Positions 1 to 12,900 of a stretch of 64,000 bases of DNA are shown one piece after another. The notes below the pieces were generated by a model. The model did no database searches, was not told the origin of the DNA, and was given only the letters and a program-made list of their open reading frames with translations. The first letter of the stretch is position 1, and each line of letters opens with the position of its first letter. The translations under genes were made by a program, and so were the position numbers. Source of the stretch: Onthophagus taurus (taxonomy: Eukaryota; Arthropoda; Insecta; Coleoptera; Scarabaeidae); the NCBI RefSeq assembly GCF_036711975.1, contig NC_091970.1:4719501-4783500 (forward strand). Direction: 5' to 3'.

Positions 1-120
1 AAGTCCCGCAATAAAAAAGATAAACAATTTAGGTGTTTGCCTTGGCTATTTGCGTCATTAATTTAAATAAATGTATTGAGGAATTATGAAATTAATAAAA
101 ATAGAAAAGTTTAAATAAAA

Positions 121-131
121 AGCGCCATCTA
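121..131 (+). promoter_or_regulatory. AGCGCCATCTA motif, copy 1
   Basis: Exact match to the recurring 11-mer, followed by ACGG. It lies 460 bp upstream of Mecr. The core resembles the CTCF half-motif AGCGCCCYCT, so an insulator or architectural site is possible; this is inference from sequence likeness and recurrence only. Confidence 0.45.
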
Positions 132-294
132 ACGGCGAATTATTTAATTAATTTCCCTTAAATTAAATTAATATTTATATTATTTGCTTGTTTAAAAATA
201 ACGTGAATTAAGTAAGATAAAAGTAGAAAATGCGATTAAAATAGATATAATTATTAACTTTTTGAATAATTAGATTGTTGATTCAAGATTATGT

Positions 295-305
295 AGCGCC
301 ATCTA
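295..305 (+). promoter_or_regulatory. AGCGCCATCTA motif, copy 2
   Basis: Second exact copy, 174 bp downstream of the first and in the same orientation, about 290 bp before the Mecr start codon. The pair upstream of one gene is the closest spacing of two exact copies in the window. Confidence 0.45.
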
Positions 306-582
306 TGATCAAACGTATCAAACTTTTTTCATAATAAATTCGAAAACACCATAACCTCTATCTTAACCCCACAAATATTATTTAAAAAGAAAAAGATTAA
401 TAAAAACTTAAAAAAAGCCTATAGAATTAATTTAATAATTTTCAAATCAACGCAATTAAATGACAACTACATCAAGTAAACCCAAACAAATGAGAACTTT
501 AACCTTGTCACTGTCATGAAGAATAAAAAATAATTTATTCGCAAATTTCTACCTGTAATAGAAAATAATTCGCATAGAATCA

Positions 583-1698
583 ATGGCAAATCATATTATG
601 AGATCAATAATAGCGCGACACCTAATAAACCAGGTAAAAGACGCACCGAAAGTGATGCATAACCTCAAAATTCGCTATCAAAGCATTCAAGCGACAAAAT
701 TAGTATTTTCTGAGTATGGAGAGCCAGAAAAGGTGGTAAAACAAGAAAAAGAAAATTTAGAACAATTAAAACCACATGAAGTAATAGTAAAAATGCTCGC
801 AGCTCCCGTAAACCCCGCCGATATCAATACAATCCAAGGAACGTACCCAACGAAACCGAATTTACCAGCCGTTGGAGGTAACGAAGGTGTAGGTGAAGTT
901 GTTAGTGTTGGGGAAGAAGTGAAAGATTTCGAAAAGGGTGATAGAGTCGTCCCATTAAAAAATTCGTTAGGAACATGGAGAACTTACGCTATTTTATCCC
1001 AAAATGAATTATTTAAAATCCCGAAAGATGTGGGATTAGTCGAGGCTGCCACCTTTACAGTCAATCCAGCGACAGCTTATCGAATGCTGAAAGATTTTGT
1101 TGAATTACAAGAAGGAGACGTTGTAATTCAAAATGGGGCTAACTCGGCTTGCGGGCAATATGTAATCCAACTATGCAAAGCGTGGGGCTTACAAAGCGTT
1201 AATATAATCCGTGATCGCCCTAATTTAACAGAACTCCAAAGTTATCTTAAAGCCCTCGGTGCTAATTACGTTTTAACCGAGGAAGAACTCCGTAAAACTG
1301 AAATATTCAAAAACAAAACGATTCAAAAACCGAAATTAGCGTTAAATTGTGTTGGGGGTAAATCAGCGACTGAATTAATGCGTCAATTGTGTAATGGGGG
1401 CACGATTGTTACTTACGGAGGGATGGCTAGAGAGCCGGTCACTGTGGCTATTTCGGCACTCATTTTTAAAGATGTAAACGTCCGTGGTTTCTGGATGACG
1501 AGATGGTCGAATCAAAATTTTGATTCAGAGCAACGCTATGAAATGTTCGAGGAGATTTTGACTTTGATGCAAGAGGGGAAATTAAAGGGGCCTAGTTATG
1601 AGATGGTTTCGTTCGCTAATTATATGGAGGCGCTTAAAAATACACTTAATCCGAAAGGGATGGTTGGGAAGAAATATATTTTAAGTTTTGATGAGTGA
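583..1698 (+). CDS. Mecr: Mitochondrial enoyl-[ACP]/trans-2-enoyl-CoA reductase
   Basis: A single-exon gene of 371 residues. Family knowledge: MECR reduces trans-2-enoyl thioesters with NADPH in the last step of mitochondrial fatty acid synthesis, which supplies lipoic acid precursors and acyl-ACP for respiratory assembly. The sequence shows a basic, acid-free N-terminus (MRSIIARHL, RYQS) typical of a matrix-targeting peptide. It then shows the MDR fold: the NPADINTIQGTYP segment, whose Tyr88 matches the catalytic tyrosine of the family, then AVGGNEGVGEV, the NADP-binding GANSACGQYVIQL turn, and the conserved GFWMTRW and NPKGMVGKKY segments near the C-terminus. Length matches animal MECR. The first ATG was chosen; Met6 is an alternative. 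A polyadenylation signal AATAAA lies at 1751. No neighbour overlaps it. Identification is strong. Confidence 0.95.
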   Translation: MANHIMRSIIARHLINQVKDAPKVMHNLKIRYQSIQATKLVFSEYGEPEKVVKQEKENLEQLKPHEVIVKMLAAPVNPADINTIQGTYPTKPNLPAVGGNEGVGEVVSVGEEVKDFEKGDRVVPLKNSLGTWRTYAILSQNELFKIPKDVGLVEAATFTVNPATAYRMLKDFVELQEGDVVIQNGANSACGQYVIQLCKAWGLQSVNIIRDRPNLTELQSYLKALGANYVLTEEELRKTEIFKNKTIQKPKLALNCVGGKSATELMRQLCNGGTIVTYGGMAREPVTVAISALIFKDVNVRGFWMTRWSNQNFDSEQRYEMFEEILTLMQEGKLKGPSYEMVSFANYMEALKNTLNPKGMVGKKYILSFDE

Positions 1699-2720
1699 TT
1701 AATTTAAAAAATAATTGTAATAATTGAGGTTATGTTATGATTTGGTTGTCAATAAATTGTGTTGCCAACTTATTTTTTTTTGTTAATTTAAATTTGTAGA
1801 TAGTAATAAATTAAGGAGGAAAATTCCTTTGGAGTCGTCTTAAACAAAGAAAATGATTTAAAACTCGTTATTACTTATCGTGGTGATATTCGAAAACCGT
1901 TATTTGATAACAATTGTTTTTGTGATTTATCTTAAAAAAGGTTTTTAATTACAATCGTTTATCGCCTCTAAATTTTTTCTTGGGTATTCGTAAATATTTA
2001 CGTCTACATTACTAAAGCCGAAATATTTATGTTATGAATGAGCCTCTTGTTTCTCACCAAATAAAGAAACCCGAAATGGGGGGGCAATGAATGCAATCTT
2101 TGTCGTTACTTTTTAAAGTAAAAAGTTAAATAAATTGATTGAGCAAGCACAATTCAGCCACATTCTTGATTGTTTTGCAACAACGTTTTGTGTTATGTCC
2201 CCGTGTATTATTAAGTAACGTGCCGTTATGACCTTCGTTTTTGCACATGCACGATGGAATAAAACGAAGAAAAATCAACTCGGAGATTGGAATTTGACCC
2301 AATGACTCGTTTAAAATTGCATTGTTTAAACTGTGCACCTGTTTCTTTTAATTTTTTTCTTGCAGTTTTAGGTTATGTTAAATGTCAAAAAAAATGTACA
2401 ATATTTTGACGTTTATAATCTCAAAAATAAAAAGGAAGTCAAATTAGCTTCTTAAAAAAATAACTACTTGATAATAAAAAATATTAATTATGATGAGATT
2501 TATTTTAATTAATTTAATTTTAATTAAATTCAAAAATAAATTTGAAACGGAAAAATAGAATAAAATTAGAAAAATTAGATTAATAAGAAATTACTCCTAT
2601 TAAGTACTTTATTTGACGTTTAAACGTCAAAAAATAAAATGACAAGTAAATCTAAATCTAAATTATTTGATTTTTAAATAAGGTTTTTTTATGATTTAAG
2701 AAGAATAAAAGGTAAAAAAA
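1699..2720. other. Intergenic, Mecr to unknown gene
   Basis: No gene seen; a 70-codon minus-strand frame at 2126-2338 has no recognisable content. The interval contains AATAAA at 1751 for Mecr and several short GACGTTTAAACGTC-type dyads and AGGTTATGTT motifs (for example near 2370 and 2612) that recur elsewhere in the window. Confidence 0.55.
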
Positions 2721-4884
2721 ATGTGTCCGGTGGATAGCATGGCTTTAGCCAACAAAAAAAATTTAGTAGACAAATCTAAATTGGTTTCGGAACTTCACCG
2801 AATCAACAAAGAAGAAAGAACCGACATCAGGCTCCTAAACAACGCGAAACAACGCTTCAAAAATCGCTACAACAAATTAGATTCGTTCGGGGGGACCGAA
2901 AAAAGCAGCAATGATGACCCCTCGGACGTTGTAATGTACGAAACTCACACCCCCGGGTTCTGTTATCGCAGAAACGGAGAGTGCCGAAGCACTCAAAGTT
3001 CAATCAAAAACACCGCTTTGGGATACAACGTACGATGTTTGCGGGGCTTAATCAAACATTTTAATTAATTTTTTTAAGGATATTCACGGAATGGTTTTTT
3101 CCGACGACGAAGTGGATATTGACAAGATTTTGTGCCTACTTTTGTTGAGAGCACATTCAACGGAGACTTTATCGGCCCCGTCAAAGAATGAAAAACCCGG
3201 GAAAATACTCCAAAGGGATCAAAGCCCTTTAGAACGCCTCGTGGAGCGATCAAAAAAGAAATATGTCGAGGATAAGATGATTAAGATGCTTCCTATTCAT
3301 GTTTTAAGTAATAAAAATAGCATTAATTAATATTAATTAATTAATTTTGTTTTAGCTGTTAATCGAGGGAAATCTAACGATGTAATAAGAGATGGACGCT
3401 TGGCGGCTCGATTAATAATTAATGACAAATTAAATCAATTAATTAAAAGTGTGATGATGGCTCTGGATAACTCAAATAGTGATAAATTAAAAGAATTAAT
3501 CGCTAAAGCCCATAACAACGATTATTTAAAACACCTGATTTGTCACCCTGATATGCAAGACTTTATTAACAGCTTAAATGGGTTCAATGTTGTATCTTGT
3601 TGCGAATCCTTCCAAATGACCCCCCCTTTCAAGTGCATCCCAATCGAAATTAAAATAAAAACCGCAACTGGTTACGTAGAAAGCCTCGTTAATCAAATTA
3701 GAAGGAACATTTTTAAGCTCCCCATTAATTGTTGCTGGGAAAAAGGGGGAAATAATTTTTTTCAACTCTATTATAACCCGTTGGAGTGCCCTAAACGCAC
3801 CGAAACGATCGATGGAAATGAAAAAGAGATTTTTTCGGAGAGATTAGATGAAACCCAGAAGCAATCTTCATCATTTGGGACAACGAGCAATCTTTTAAGC
3901 AGGCCCCAGTCGAGTGCTGGAAGATCCTCGATTACGGGAAGAACCGAGTCGATGGAATCAATCGATGATGAAAATAATAAGATTAATGAGAAACGTCGCA
4001 AATATAAAAATCCCGGGAATATTAATAAAATGAATTTGGATGAGGTTGCCGCTTATATCACGTAATTAATTTTAACGTTTAATTTTGAGGTTAATGAAGT
4101 CAAATTAAGTTCCATAAAACAATTTAATAAGTATCTAATGTAACTTTGAAACGTCAATTTGACTTTTGGATTTATAACCTCAAAATAAAAAAAATTATTT
4201 TTTACATTCCAGAATAAAACATTGATTACAACTTCAACACTCGTACGAAAATGTGTACAACGTCGCGTTCGCTTTTTGAATATTAAAAAGTGTTTTAAAC
4301 TCGCGTCTCACGTTCAAAAAACTTCGCGTCGTTGAATATATTATTGTTTAATTTCTTTATTTTTATCCAGGAAGAAGGCGAATAACGCGATACAAAAAGA
4401 CCTAAAGAATCTACAACAAATTATTTTTCCCATTCAGCAAGATCAGGAAAATATCCAAGAAGAATTGTCGAATTTCCAATTTATTCCACCGAAGGAAGAG
4501 ATAAAATATGGAAAAAAAAGGAAACAATATTCGTTGAAACAAACTACGTGCCCCGCGTGTTGTGAAAAGTGGAAAGTGCCTCTTCCGCCGCCGAAATCTT
4601 CGGTGATCAAAAAGAACGTTTTGCAAAAACAAGATGTAGCTCCGAGTGATAGTTCGCATCATTTATCGATGGTTTTAGAGAGGGAATTGCAATTTTGGAA
4701 CCAATACAATACCAAATCAAGTCGTAGTATAATTAGTGCTTCGATGAAAATCGCACCGAAACGATTTTATAGAGCTAATGTAATCGAAATTATCGATTTG
4801 GACGAATTAGATTTGGCGAAAATTAGACAACAGATTCGCGAGAGGGAAACCGGGAAGAAACTCCAACAATTTCTTACTCATTAA
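2721..4884 (+). CDS. Unrecognised four-exon protein (about 585 aa)
   Basis: Exons 2721-3029, 3079-3307, 3356-4061 and 4371-4884 join in frame through GT..AG introns of 49, 48 and 309 nt, with phases 0, 1 and 2. I do not recognise the product. The protein is hydrophilic, with no signal peptide or membrane segment. Exon 1 is basic and ends in a Cys-containing stretch (CYRRNGECRS). Exon 2 is acidic then helical. Exon 3 holds a compact, partly hydrophobic region (LNGFNVVSCCESFQ, then GYVESLVNQIRRNIF) followed by a Ser-rich linker. Exon 4 has a CPACCEKWKVP motif that could bind metal but lacks a second Cys pair nearby, and ends in an acidic then Arg/Lys helix. The start ATG is preceded by an A-rich stretch. 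The consistent splice phases are the main evidence that it is real. A lineage-restricted cytoplasmic or nuclear protein is possible; no function is assigned. Confidence 0.7.
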
Positions 4885-5039
4885 AAATTAAATAAATTTA
4901 GAATTTTGGGTTTAAGTTATTTAATATTATTTCTATTTAGTTAAAAAAAAAAAAATAAACGTCAAACGTCAATTTAACCTCTAAAAAATAATAAACGTCA
5001 TTTTTTTAACCTTACTTTTTTTTGGATATTATATAATTT

Positions 5040-5525
5040 TGGGCCCCAGTAGTACACATAATTTTGGGTTGTCTTGATTCTGTGATATGGAATGATTTAG
5101 TTCTAATTCTATTTAGTGTTATTAGTTCTACTTTTCGTTCAATAAAAATACACAATCTAAAGCTGAATAACAATTAAAACTAACACTAAGCCTAGATCTA
5201 GAAACATTTGGATTTAGCCGTTCGTTTTTCAAGACGGCTAAACCCGAATGATTCTAGTTGTAGGTCGTATGTTAGGTTTAGTAACAGTGCTAGTGTCAAA
5301 CTAGAACTAACACTAGACCGAAAACTAGAAACTTGTGTTAGTTCTAATGATAGTGTAAAACTAGAACTAATGTGCGTTAGTTTAACTAACGTGCTAGTTT
5401 AGCCGTGCGTCGTCAGTGTAAAACTAAAACTTACACTAGACCTAGAAAGTATCGGGTTTAGCCGTGCGTCTAAAGAATATTTCTAGGTCTAGTGTTAGTT
5501 CTAGTTTTAGTTCAATAAAAATTGG
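5040..5525. repeat. TAGTTCTAG-type repeat module, copy C
   Basis: This block is built from AACTAGAACTAACACTAG and its reverse complement, alternating with TTTAGCCGTGCGTC and the palindromic partner GACGGCTAAACCC. The same two building blocks recur inside the element in the l(2)gl intron (39163-40083), at 60895-61142 and, weakly, at 56810-56890. No terminal inverted repeat was found here, so it is probably an internal fragment of that family. A 64-codon frame inside it reflects the repeat, not a gene. Confidence 0.6.
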
Positions 5526-8500
5526 TGTCTCAATTGCTGTTACTTCAATATTTAATTCTTTGGAAATTTCGTTTAAATCTTAATTTATTAATTTAAATAA
5601 GATTAATAAGTAATGAAGAAATCGAAGCGAACCGAAAAGAGCCGAGCGCGCTTCGTAAAACCACTACACAACCTGTTGAAGTCTTTTAAAGCAGTTTGTC
5701 GTAGAAAGCATACCGGATCGCGTTAAATCGCTTCAACTCGTCGAAATTATTCGATTTTAACCGTTTCCGGCGATAAAACATCCCAAATTCGCTTAAAAAA
5801 TATAAATGCAAGTGCAATTAGTGCGAAATCGTTTCGATTTAGATTTTTAGTGCCAATTTTTAAGAATTTAATCTGATGGTTGCCTACATGTTCTCGTTTA
5901 ATTAGATATCGGAACCGATTGATTAAAAAGAACTAAAAAGGAAAATATTTTTTTGTACCCGACGGATTTTTCTTTCTCCTTTATTTGAGGTGAGCACATT
6001 TTTATCATCCCTTTATACGATTAACGCGTGTGGGTTTGGAAAATTGGTAACAATAGCACGATAAATCCTATTTAGTATTCGAAACGTCTCTTTTGACGGG
6101 GTTATATTGCAAATTTTTGAGTTATGAATCGTTTTCGTTCGTTTACCTTCATTTATCTTCATTTACATCCAGTTATATTTATTTATATTCTTTTAATATA
6201 ACCTAAAAATGAATCAATCAGATTTGAGTACACAAAAATAATTTGGTAAATACTAGATCGCATTCCTTCGGATGGAGAGCGAAGTCAACCGGAGTTAACG
6301 GTAGTTTTGATCTTGAAACGTTCTCTTTGCGCGCGAGGAAAACGCCGCTAAAAACATTAATAAATTAAAAGTTAAATCTAATGTTATTGAGGGGTTACCA
6401 TGGTTACTTACTAGGGTTGTCACTTTTAAATTTGACGTAAAACCCAAATTAATTTGTTTTGAGGTTATTTATTCAATTAATAATTTTATTTCGTTTTGAC
6501 CCAAATTTTTCTCTGGCAAATTGATGTGTGACCATGAAACAACTTATTTAATAAATTTTTCTTCTTAAATTTATCTCCGTTTATTAATCTTGCGTTCGCT
6601 TCTCGATGATTAGAAAGCGTGGACAATTTTCGTTTTCTTTCAAACATACAGAACCAATCTGAGACGACGACGACGAAGAAGAAGTCGTTTTTAGCGCTCC
6701 TTTCACGTTCAATCGAACGTGCAAATCGTTTTCTCCACAATTAACGTTTAAAAATTAATAAATTAAATTTATTTTTGTTACCAACTGGAACTATGTCCGC
6801 TGAAAAGTTATTTATTACTTAACGGCTTCGGTTGCGGCGGCTCCACCACCAAAGTAGTTAATGTAAGAGCTTTTTGTTCGTGGGTTCTTAAACCAGGAAA
6901 TTGTTTTCTTTTTATATTCTTTATTATCTTTTTCTTTCGAAAAGTTTATTTTGATTAGGTTATGTGAAATGTAGAAAGACAAAACAAACATGTAAAAGTC
7001 AAAAATTTAAACGTCAAGTTTGTAACTATGAAAATAAAAAAGTTACTAAATCGTAACTGTCACTTTGACAATTCGAATTTTTAAATTATTTTTTTTTGAA
7101 TTATGTTTCTCTATAAAGAAGTCTTCTTGAACGGATGTCGACTGGTTCGCGCGAAACTAGTTGCGATTTTTCTCTCGCGCGAGAAGAGAAAATCAGCTCT
7201 TCTTCTTCTTCGTCTTCTACTTTATCGTCTTCTTCTCCTCCTCCTCCTCCCCCGTATCTCTTTTCTCATTCCCATCCACGATATCCTTTCCGCCGGTTCT
7301 TTCCAACCTCATCTATTTCTTCTTTTCTTGATTGTCGGCTCGTTCTTCTGCTGCTACCAATTAATCAGATAAGCTCGGCCCCGAAGGAGCCCCGTGTTCG
7401 AACAGAACCCCATTCATTTGCCTTCAATTTACAGATCTAATTGATTCAACGATTTAAAACGCACTTCCTTTTACAAAATCAATTTTTTTTGTTAAAAAAA
7501 AATTTTTTTGATTCATGAAAAGAAGAATGGCGAGAAAAGGAGAGATAGATATAAAGACGCCGAAGGCTTGAAAACGTGGACTTGTTCTTGCAACGAAGTA
7601 TGCTCAGACCGTACTCAAGCAATTTGAGAGCCAAAAACAGGGACGTACTTAAAAAAAAATTCTTTTCAAATAACTCCTAAAACAGCGAAATAAATCGGGG
7701 AATTCAGTTTTTAAAACCAATTTTTGAGATTTCTCTTTGTTCAAAACCCCTTAAATGATTAGTTCGTTTGGAATTTGAAAAGGGCGTGTCACAAATTCAA
7801 AATACGGCCCTGTTTCGCTTCGCTACCTCAAAAGGAATGCTGCATACGTTGCGTGTCATATCTTTACGGAGAGGCCTTCGTCCGCTGCTCAACGCCATCC
7901 ACACACACACACTCACTCACTCACTCACTCACACACACACACACACAGATGTAGAGAGAGAAAGAAAATAAAAAAAATTGATTTAAAAAAATGATAAATA
8001 AAAATTTATGTTCGTAATCATTAGTTAAAATGTTTGAAAATTAGCTAACAACAACAATTGTATTACGTGAAAGTTTCACAACAATACAAACGTCGTTGTT
8101 GTTGCGTTACTCAGCACAGTCTATTGAAAAAAAAGGAAAAGAATGAGGCTAAGGAAAAAAATTAACTCAATACACAATGGAGTTGGTTACGACAAATATT
8201 TTAGGGGTTTTCTTGTTTGGAAATGAATGAATCAGAAAATTTAATTCCACTTCAATGAAATTTTCAAAAAAATCATCAAAATAATAAGATTTTTGTAAAA
8301 ATCAGGAAATTTTAACCAAATTTGATGTATTACACCCCATATCCATCAATAAATTTACTTTTAAAGATATAAATGTCACTCTTAATTAGCGTTTTGTTTT
8401 CCGCTATCTTGAATTTATAAAAAAAAAGATATCTCGGGTACTATAACCCTTAGATACGTCGAGTTTATACTCATTTCAACCCTTTTTTAATTTTGAACCC

Positions 8501-9884
8501 GAATATTAACAATTTTTAATTTTCGGCCATCTTGGATTTATTTAAAACTAAAAATCGAAATATCTAAGATAAAGTAACTAAGTAGGTCGTGCTTGTATTC
8601 ATTTTAAAGGATTTTTCTTAAAGATTGAGAATATCACAACGTCTGATTGGATTAAGATCCCTGTATCTGAAGTGGCGTTCCTAAAGCACTTAGGTTGTTA
8701 CACAATATCCAAGGATTCGTATTTTTGGCTGTACGTTTTTATTTATTTTCCTCTACAAAGAAGTTAATTATGCTGTCGAAGTGATTTCCATACTTAGAAT
8801 AATGCTTGGTTTCGATTTTTTAAGAGATACCGTATCATGTTGAAAGCGTAAATCAAATAGATTTTAAAATCCCTCGAGCTTTATATCATACATCTTTTAC
8901 AACGCATAATGAAAGATTTCTTCGAAAATTACACGCTAAAAATAAATTCGCAACACAAAATTGATTCAAATTACTTACTTTCACCGTTAAAATATATCTC
9001 CATTATTTATGTTATAAATCTCCGTAATAGAATGAATTTTAAATGTAACAATTAACATTTTCTTAATTATTTACCACGAAACATTCTGAATCGCGCAAAA
9101 TCGAACTGAATTTAATCGCAAAAACATGGCGACTGAAAAAATTTTACTTGTTGATTCGTTGCTATGGTAACCTAAAGGGAACTGCAACGTCACGATTAAC
9201 AGTGACCTTGAAAAAATTAAAACGTCAATATGACGTTTAGTCAACAAATTTTTTTATTAAAATTAAAATTATGTAAAAATAAGAAAGTTTATGGTAAACA
9301 ATCGCATATACATAGCACAATTTGTACGTGAGATATACAAAATGTTGTTTGTTACGACGCTCTCGCGCGATTTGCCTTCAATGGGGCCATAATTGATAAC
9401 TCGAAAAATCCCGGGGCACACGTCGCATTGTGTGTAAAACCTGCCATAGTATCGACGCCGTTTCAAATATGAATATAAATTGCTTTCGACCATCCTACAA
9501 CATTTTATTTTCCTTCCCATCTCATCTCAACAACAACGTTCACTTACACTATTTTTATTTTTCTTATTAGATTGAGAGATGTTTTTACCACGCGAAAGTT
9601 TTAAACGTAAACACGCTAAATTAAACAGAAACTCTAAATAACTAATCAAGGACGATCAAATCGCAGTTGATGTTCATTCTCATTTATAAAATAACACAAT
9701 TCATTCAGAATTTCACGAAATCAATCCTCCAGAAAATCCTTGTAGTTATTATTCGAGTGGCAATTTTTAACGCACGCGATGTGCCGGCGCTTATTTATTT
9801 TCATTTAATTGAATTTTACACAGAAGACAACCAATTTAGAGATAACTTGTACTAGATTTAATTTGATTTTATTGTCTTTTCCAG
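5526..9884. other. Long non-coding region upstream of the RhoGAP gene
   Basis: No supportable coding exon. Around 5620-5990 base composition becomes less AT-rich with several CG dinucleotides, as expected of a promoter and untranslated first exon, possibly of the RhoGAP gene whose first seen coding exon begins after an acceptor at 9884. A pyrimidine-rich tract spans about 7195-7345. A CA/CACT microsatellite is at 7899-7947. An imperfect diverged tandem pair lies at about 8395-8640, with the two units sharing ATCTTGAATTTAT-like and CATTTCAACC-like segments. Short GACGTTTA dyads are near 7005 and 9220. Confidence 0.5.
7899..7947. repeat. CA/CACT microsatellite
   Basis: A run of CA dinucleotides interrupted by five CACT or ACTC units, then CA again. 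This is a simple sequence repeat and likely to vary in length between individuals. Confidence 0.9.
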
Positions 9885-9933
9885 ATTTGCGAAACCAAAC
9901 GGAGTTATCGAAATGTTTTGATTGAAAAGAAAT

Positions 9934-12900
9934 ATGTTTGATAATATAATAAATAAAATAACGAGTCCTTCGAGTGGTCGAAGACGATATACATATCATT
10001 GCCCGGAAGTGCACTCTGATCCAGAAGATAGCGAACCGATAACGCCCCGAAAACCGAGATTGTTGGAAAGAAAGAAACGAGGTCGAAGAGGAAGCGAGGG
10101 TTTACGCCAAGCGAGGAGTTTAGGGAGATTGGACGGACTCAAAGAGGTAAGTGAATGAACTCGGTTTGAGTTAGTAATTTTTAATAGAATGAGAGGAAGT
10201 AAGGTTCGTTGGATAACCTAACAATATAAGTATAAACAACCAACCGAGTCGACCTTTTTAACCCATTGTTTCATTGCGAATCGCAACGATAAAAAAATAA
10301 TATTTTAATAAAATCAAAATTGACGTTTAAAAAAAAGTGAGGTTACATTTTTAAAAGTGAGGTTAAGTTGATTTATTGACTTTAATGTTTTTTTAAAACC
10401 GTCATTGCGATTGAGAAGAAAACGAGAAACCCGCATCGCAAACTCGTATATAACTTACTTACCTAATAGGTACCATACAGAGACGGGGAAATTTCAAATT
10501 CAAATTGAAGAAGACTACGACGACCGTCCGGCGCCTCTGCTTCGTTTCAAAAACGAAACACGCAAAAAAGAAAAAGTTAAAGCGAATAAAACGAATCTGT
10601 ATGCTTTATATTTCGCGTCTCTTAGAATTTTCTAGTTTATGGTAAAATTTTCTCCTCGCATAAAAGAAAAGAGGGACATACCTGGTAGTAGTAGTCGTTG
10701 TTGTTGACACATTTTCCATTTACTTTCTTCTTTTTCTCGCGATAAATTCAAAAATTTTTTATGAAAGAAAAAGAATTACGCGGAATAAAGCGAATAAACG
10801 ACTACGTTTTGCGTACAATGGCTTAACGGAACGGTGCAATTTCTTCGCGGACGTCGCCTATTAATCTACAATTGAAATGGGGTCCGGGTTGTAATAAAAT
10901 CTTCTTATTTACATTTTCACTAAACATAAACGATTCTAATAACTTTCTTAACTAAAATTGTTTAGCAATTTTACCCGTGCGACTACATCAACAAACTATT
11001 ACTCTTGTTTTTCTATCTACTTTACAAGCTGATATCTTCCTCGTCTTTAGAGATAGTGGAATATTATTAGTTACTGATTTTATGTAGTTGTTTATTCGGC
11101 GTGTTTTATGGTCGACGTCGATAGATATTGACCGGACAAAACCCGGGTTTAGATAGCCCAAGGTGTGTTCTTTCCAAATTGATAAAGTTTTTTTTTAAAT
11201 TCAATTCCATAACGGCTGTACACGGACTTGAAGTTTGATAATTTTGAGGTGTATTCGAAACACGGCGACATTCTCTATTTTTTTCGCTGTGAATATCAAG
11301 ATATCGACAGGACAAAACCCGGTTTTAGATGAAGGAAAAATCAGAGTTTCTCGTGGTGTATTTAATATTCCGCTTGTAAAGCAGATAGAAAAAGAAGGGT
11401 ATAATAGTTTGTTGCTGTCAAGCAATTTTGACGCTTCATTATTACAACACGTAAAAAAAATAATTTTTTATAACCTAACTTTTTTCAGTATTGAATTAAA
11501 ATTTTTTTTTCTTAACAAAGCTCCTGAGCGTGTGTCATACAAATGGCACGCGTATCTCTTTTCCAAGAACCACGGAGCTGTTATTAAAGCCTTCGAACGG
11601 TTCAGGTAAAAATTCTTTTTATATTTTTTTAATCGAAAAAAATTAAAAATCTTCCTTTAAGTTCCCTTTTTTTGTAATTTCTCCATTTCCTGTTTTTATT
11701 TTAATTCGCATCCGTTTTAGCTCGCGTTTAAATCCTGGAAACGCTTAGCTTCGTTTGTAAATGAAATAATTTTCCACCAATTATCGTTATTATTCTAGAG
11801 CACGCAATTTGAAATGGGGGTTTCCGTAATTATTCTTTTCCCTTTGTAACGAGGCTTAAAATAAATCTTATGGGAACTCGAATAAGTAAAAATAAATCCA
11901 AGAAAAGGTCACCACCCGCTGTTAAAACAATGTTTTTTCTTAAAATAAAATTACACGCCAAAAATTTGTCAGGTGATGCATCATAACTTGTCTCGGAAAT
12001 GACCTGGACATCTTTTAACGATTTTATTGCTCCTTTTATAATGATTTTAAACCTGAAAATTTTTGGGATTGATTTACAACGTTCATTTTTTCATTGAAAT
12101 TGTTACTTAGACGTATATTTACCGTGTGTGTGTGTGTGTGTCTATGGGGATAGAACGACCTTCTCTGGGACACCTGCGGATGGCTTCGTGACTCACGATT
12201 TATCCATTACAAGGTAACATCTTTATTGCGGTCTATTGTCGAGTTGTGAACACACCGGTTCTTTCTCTTTCTCCCGGATTTATTCAATGAATTTTTGATT
12301 TTTACGTTAAAAAATTAATAAATTAATTAAAACGTATTTATAGGTTAAAACTTTTTACATTTCATTTGTGGCGTTTATTTTGTTAGGATACGTTCTAAAA
12401 TTTAAATTTCATAAAAATTTCAGGTTTTATTCTGATAAACGTCAATTTAACCTCAAAAAATTCTTCACCATTTAAGTTATTTTCTAAGAATTGGGCGTAT
12501 TATTTTAGGACGAAACGTGCCCGGAAATATCGTAAAGTAAATTTACAAGATCACGTTTCTTATTGTTCACTTTTCTGTTTTAACTTTCCAAGAAGTTTAG
12601 AAATGTTAGTTAAAAAGATTCGAATTTAATTCTTTTTGTTGAGGAATCGCTTCTTTCTTCGAAAGAAAGAAATGTTAAATGGGGGAATAAGAGAAGTCGA
12701 GGTGTTAACCTCGGAGCGAGAACCCAATAAATCAGACGGATTGCGCGGAGAGCCTGGGCTGGGTTGTGAAACGCAATATTTTTCGGCGTGAAGTGTAACC
12801 TGTAGCAAGGCAGCAGCCTAACGGATCGCTACATTCCTGCAACGGAGAGGCGCAGGACTCAAAACGTTTTAAATCCAATAAAACCAAAACGAAAACGTTC

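Larger units (their letters stand above)
1..582. other. Non-coding flank upstream of Mecr
   Basis: Very AT-rich DNA with no convincing open frame. It holds two copies of the AGCGCCATCTA motif, listed separately, and a short TAACCTC motif near 345 of a kind scattered through the whole window. The last 100 bases should contain the Mecr promoter and 5' UTR, but no clear TATA box or initiator stands out. Confidence 0.6.

Noticed and set aside
5208-5402. 64-codon frame
   Set aside because: Lies wholly inside the TAGTTCTAG repeat and reflects its periodicity.
7103-7440. Open frames rich in Leu or Ser/Pro
   Set aside because: They are translations of a pyrimidine-rich CTT/CCT tract in different frames; no domain, no splice context.
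10405-10635. 76-codon frame after the first RhoGAP exon
   Set aside because: No in-phase acceptor and donor pair that would join it to the gene, and no similarity recognised.
11235-11609. 124-codon plus-strand frame in RhoGAP intron 1
   Set aside because: Low-complexity, Phe/Leu/Ile-rich, no recognisable motif and out of context with the RhoGAP splice phases; could be a decayed element but cannot be supported as a gene.
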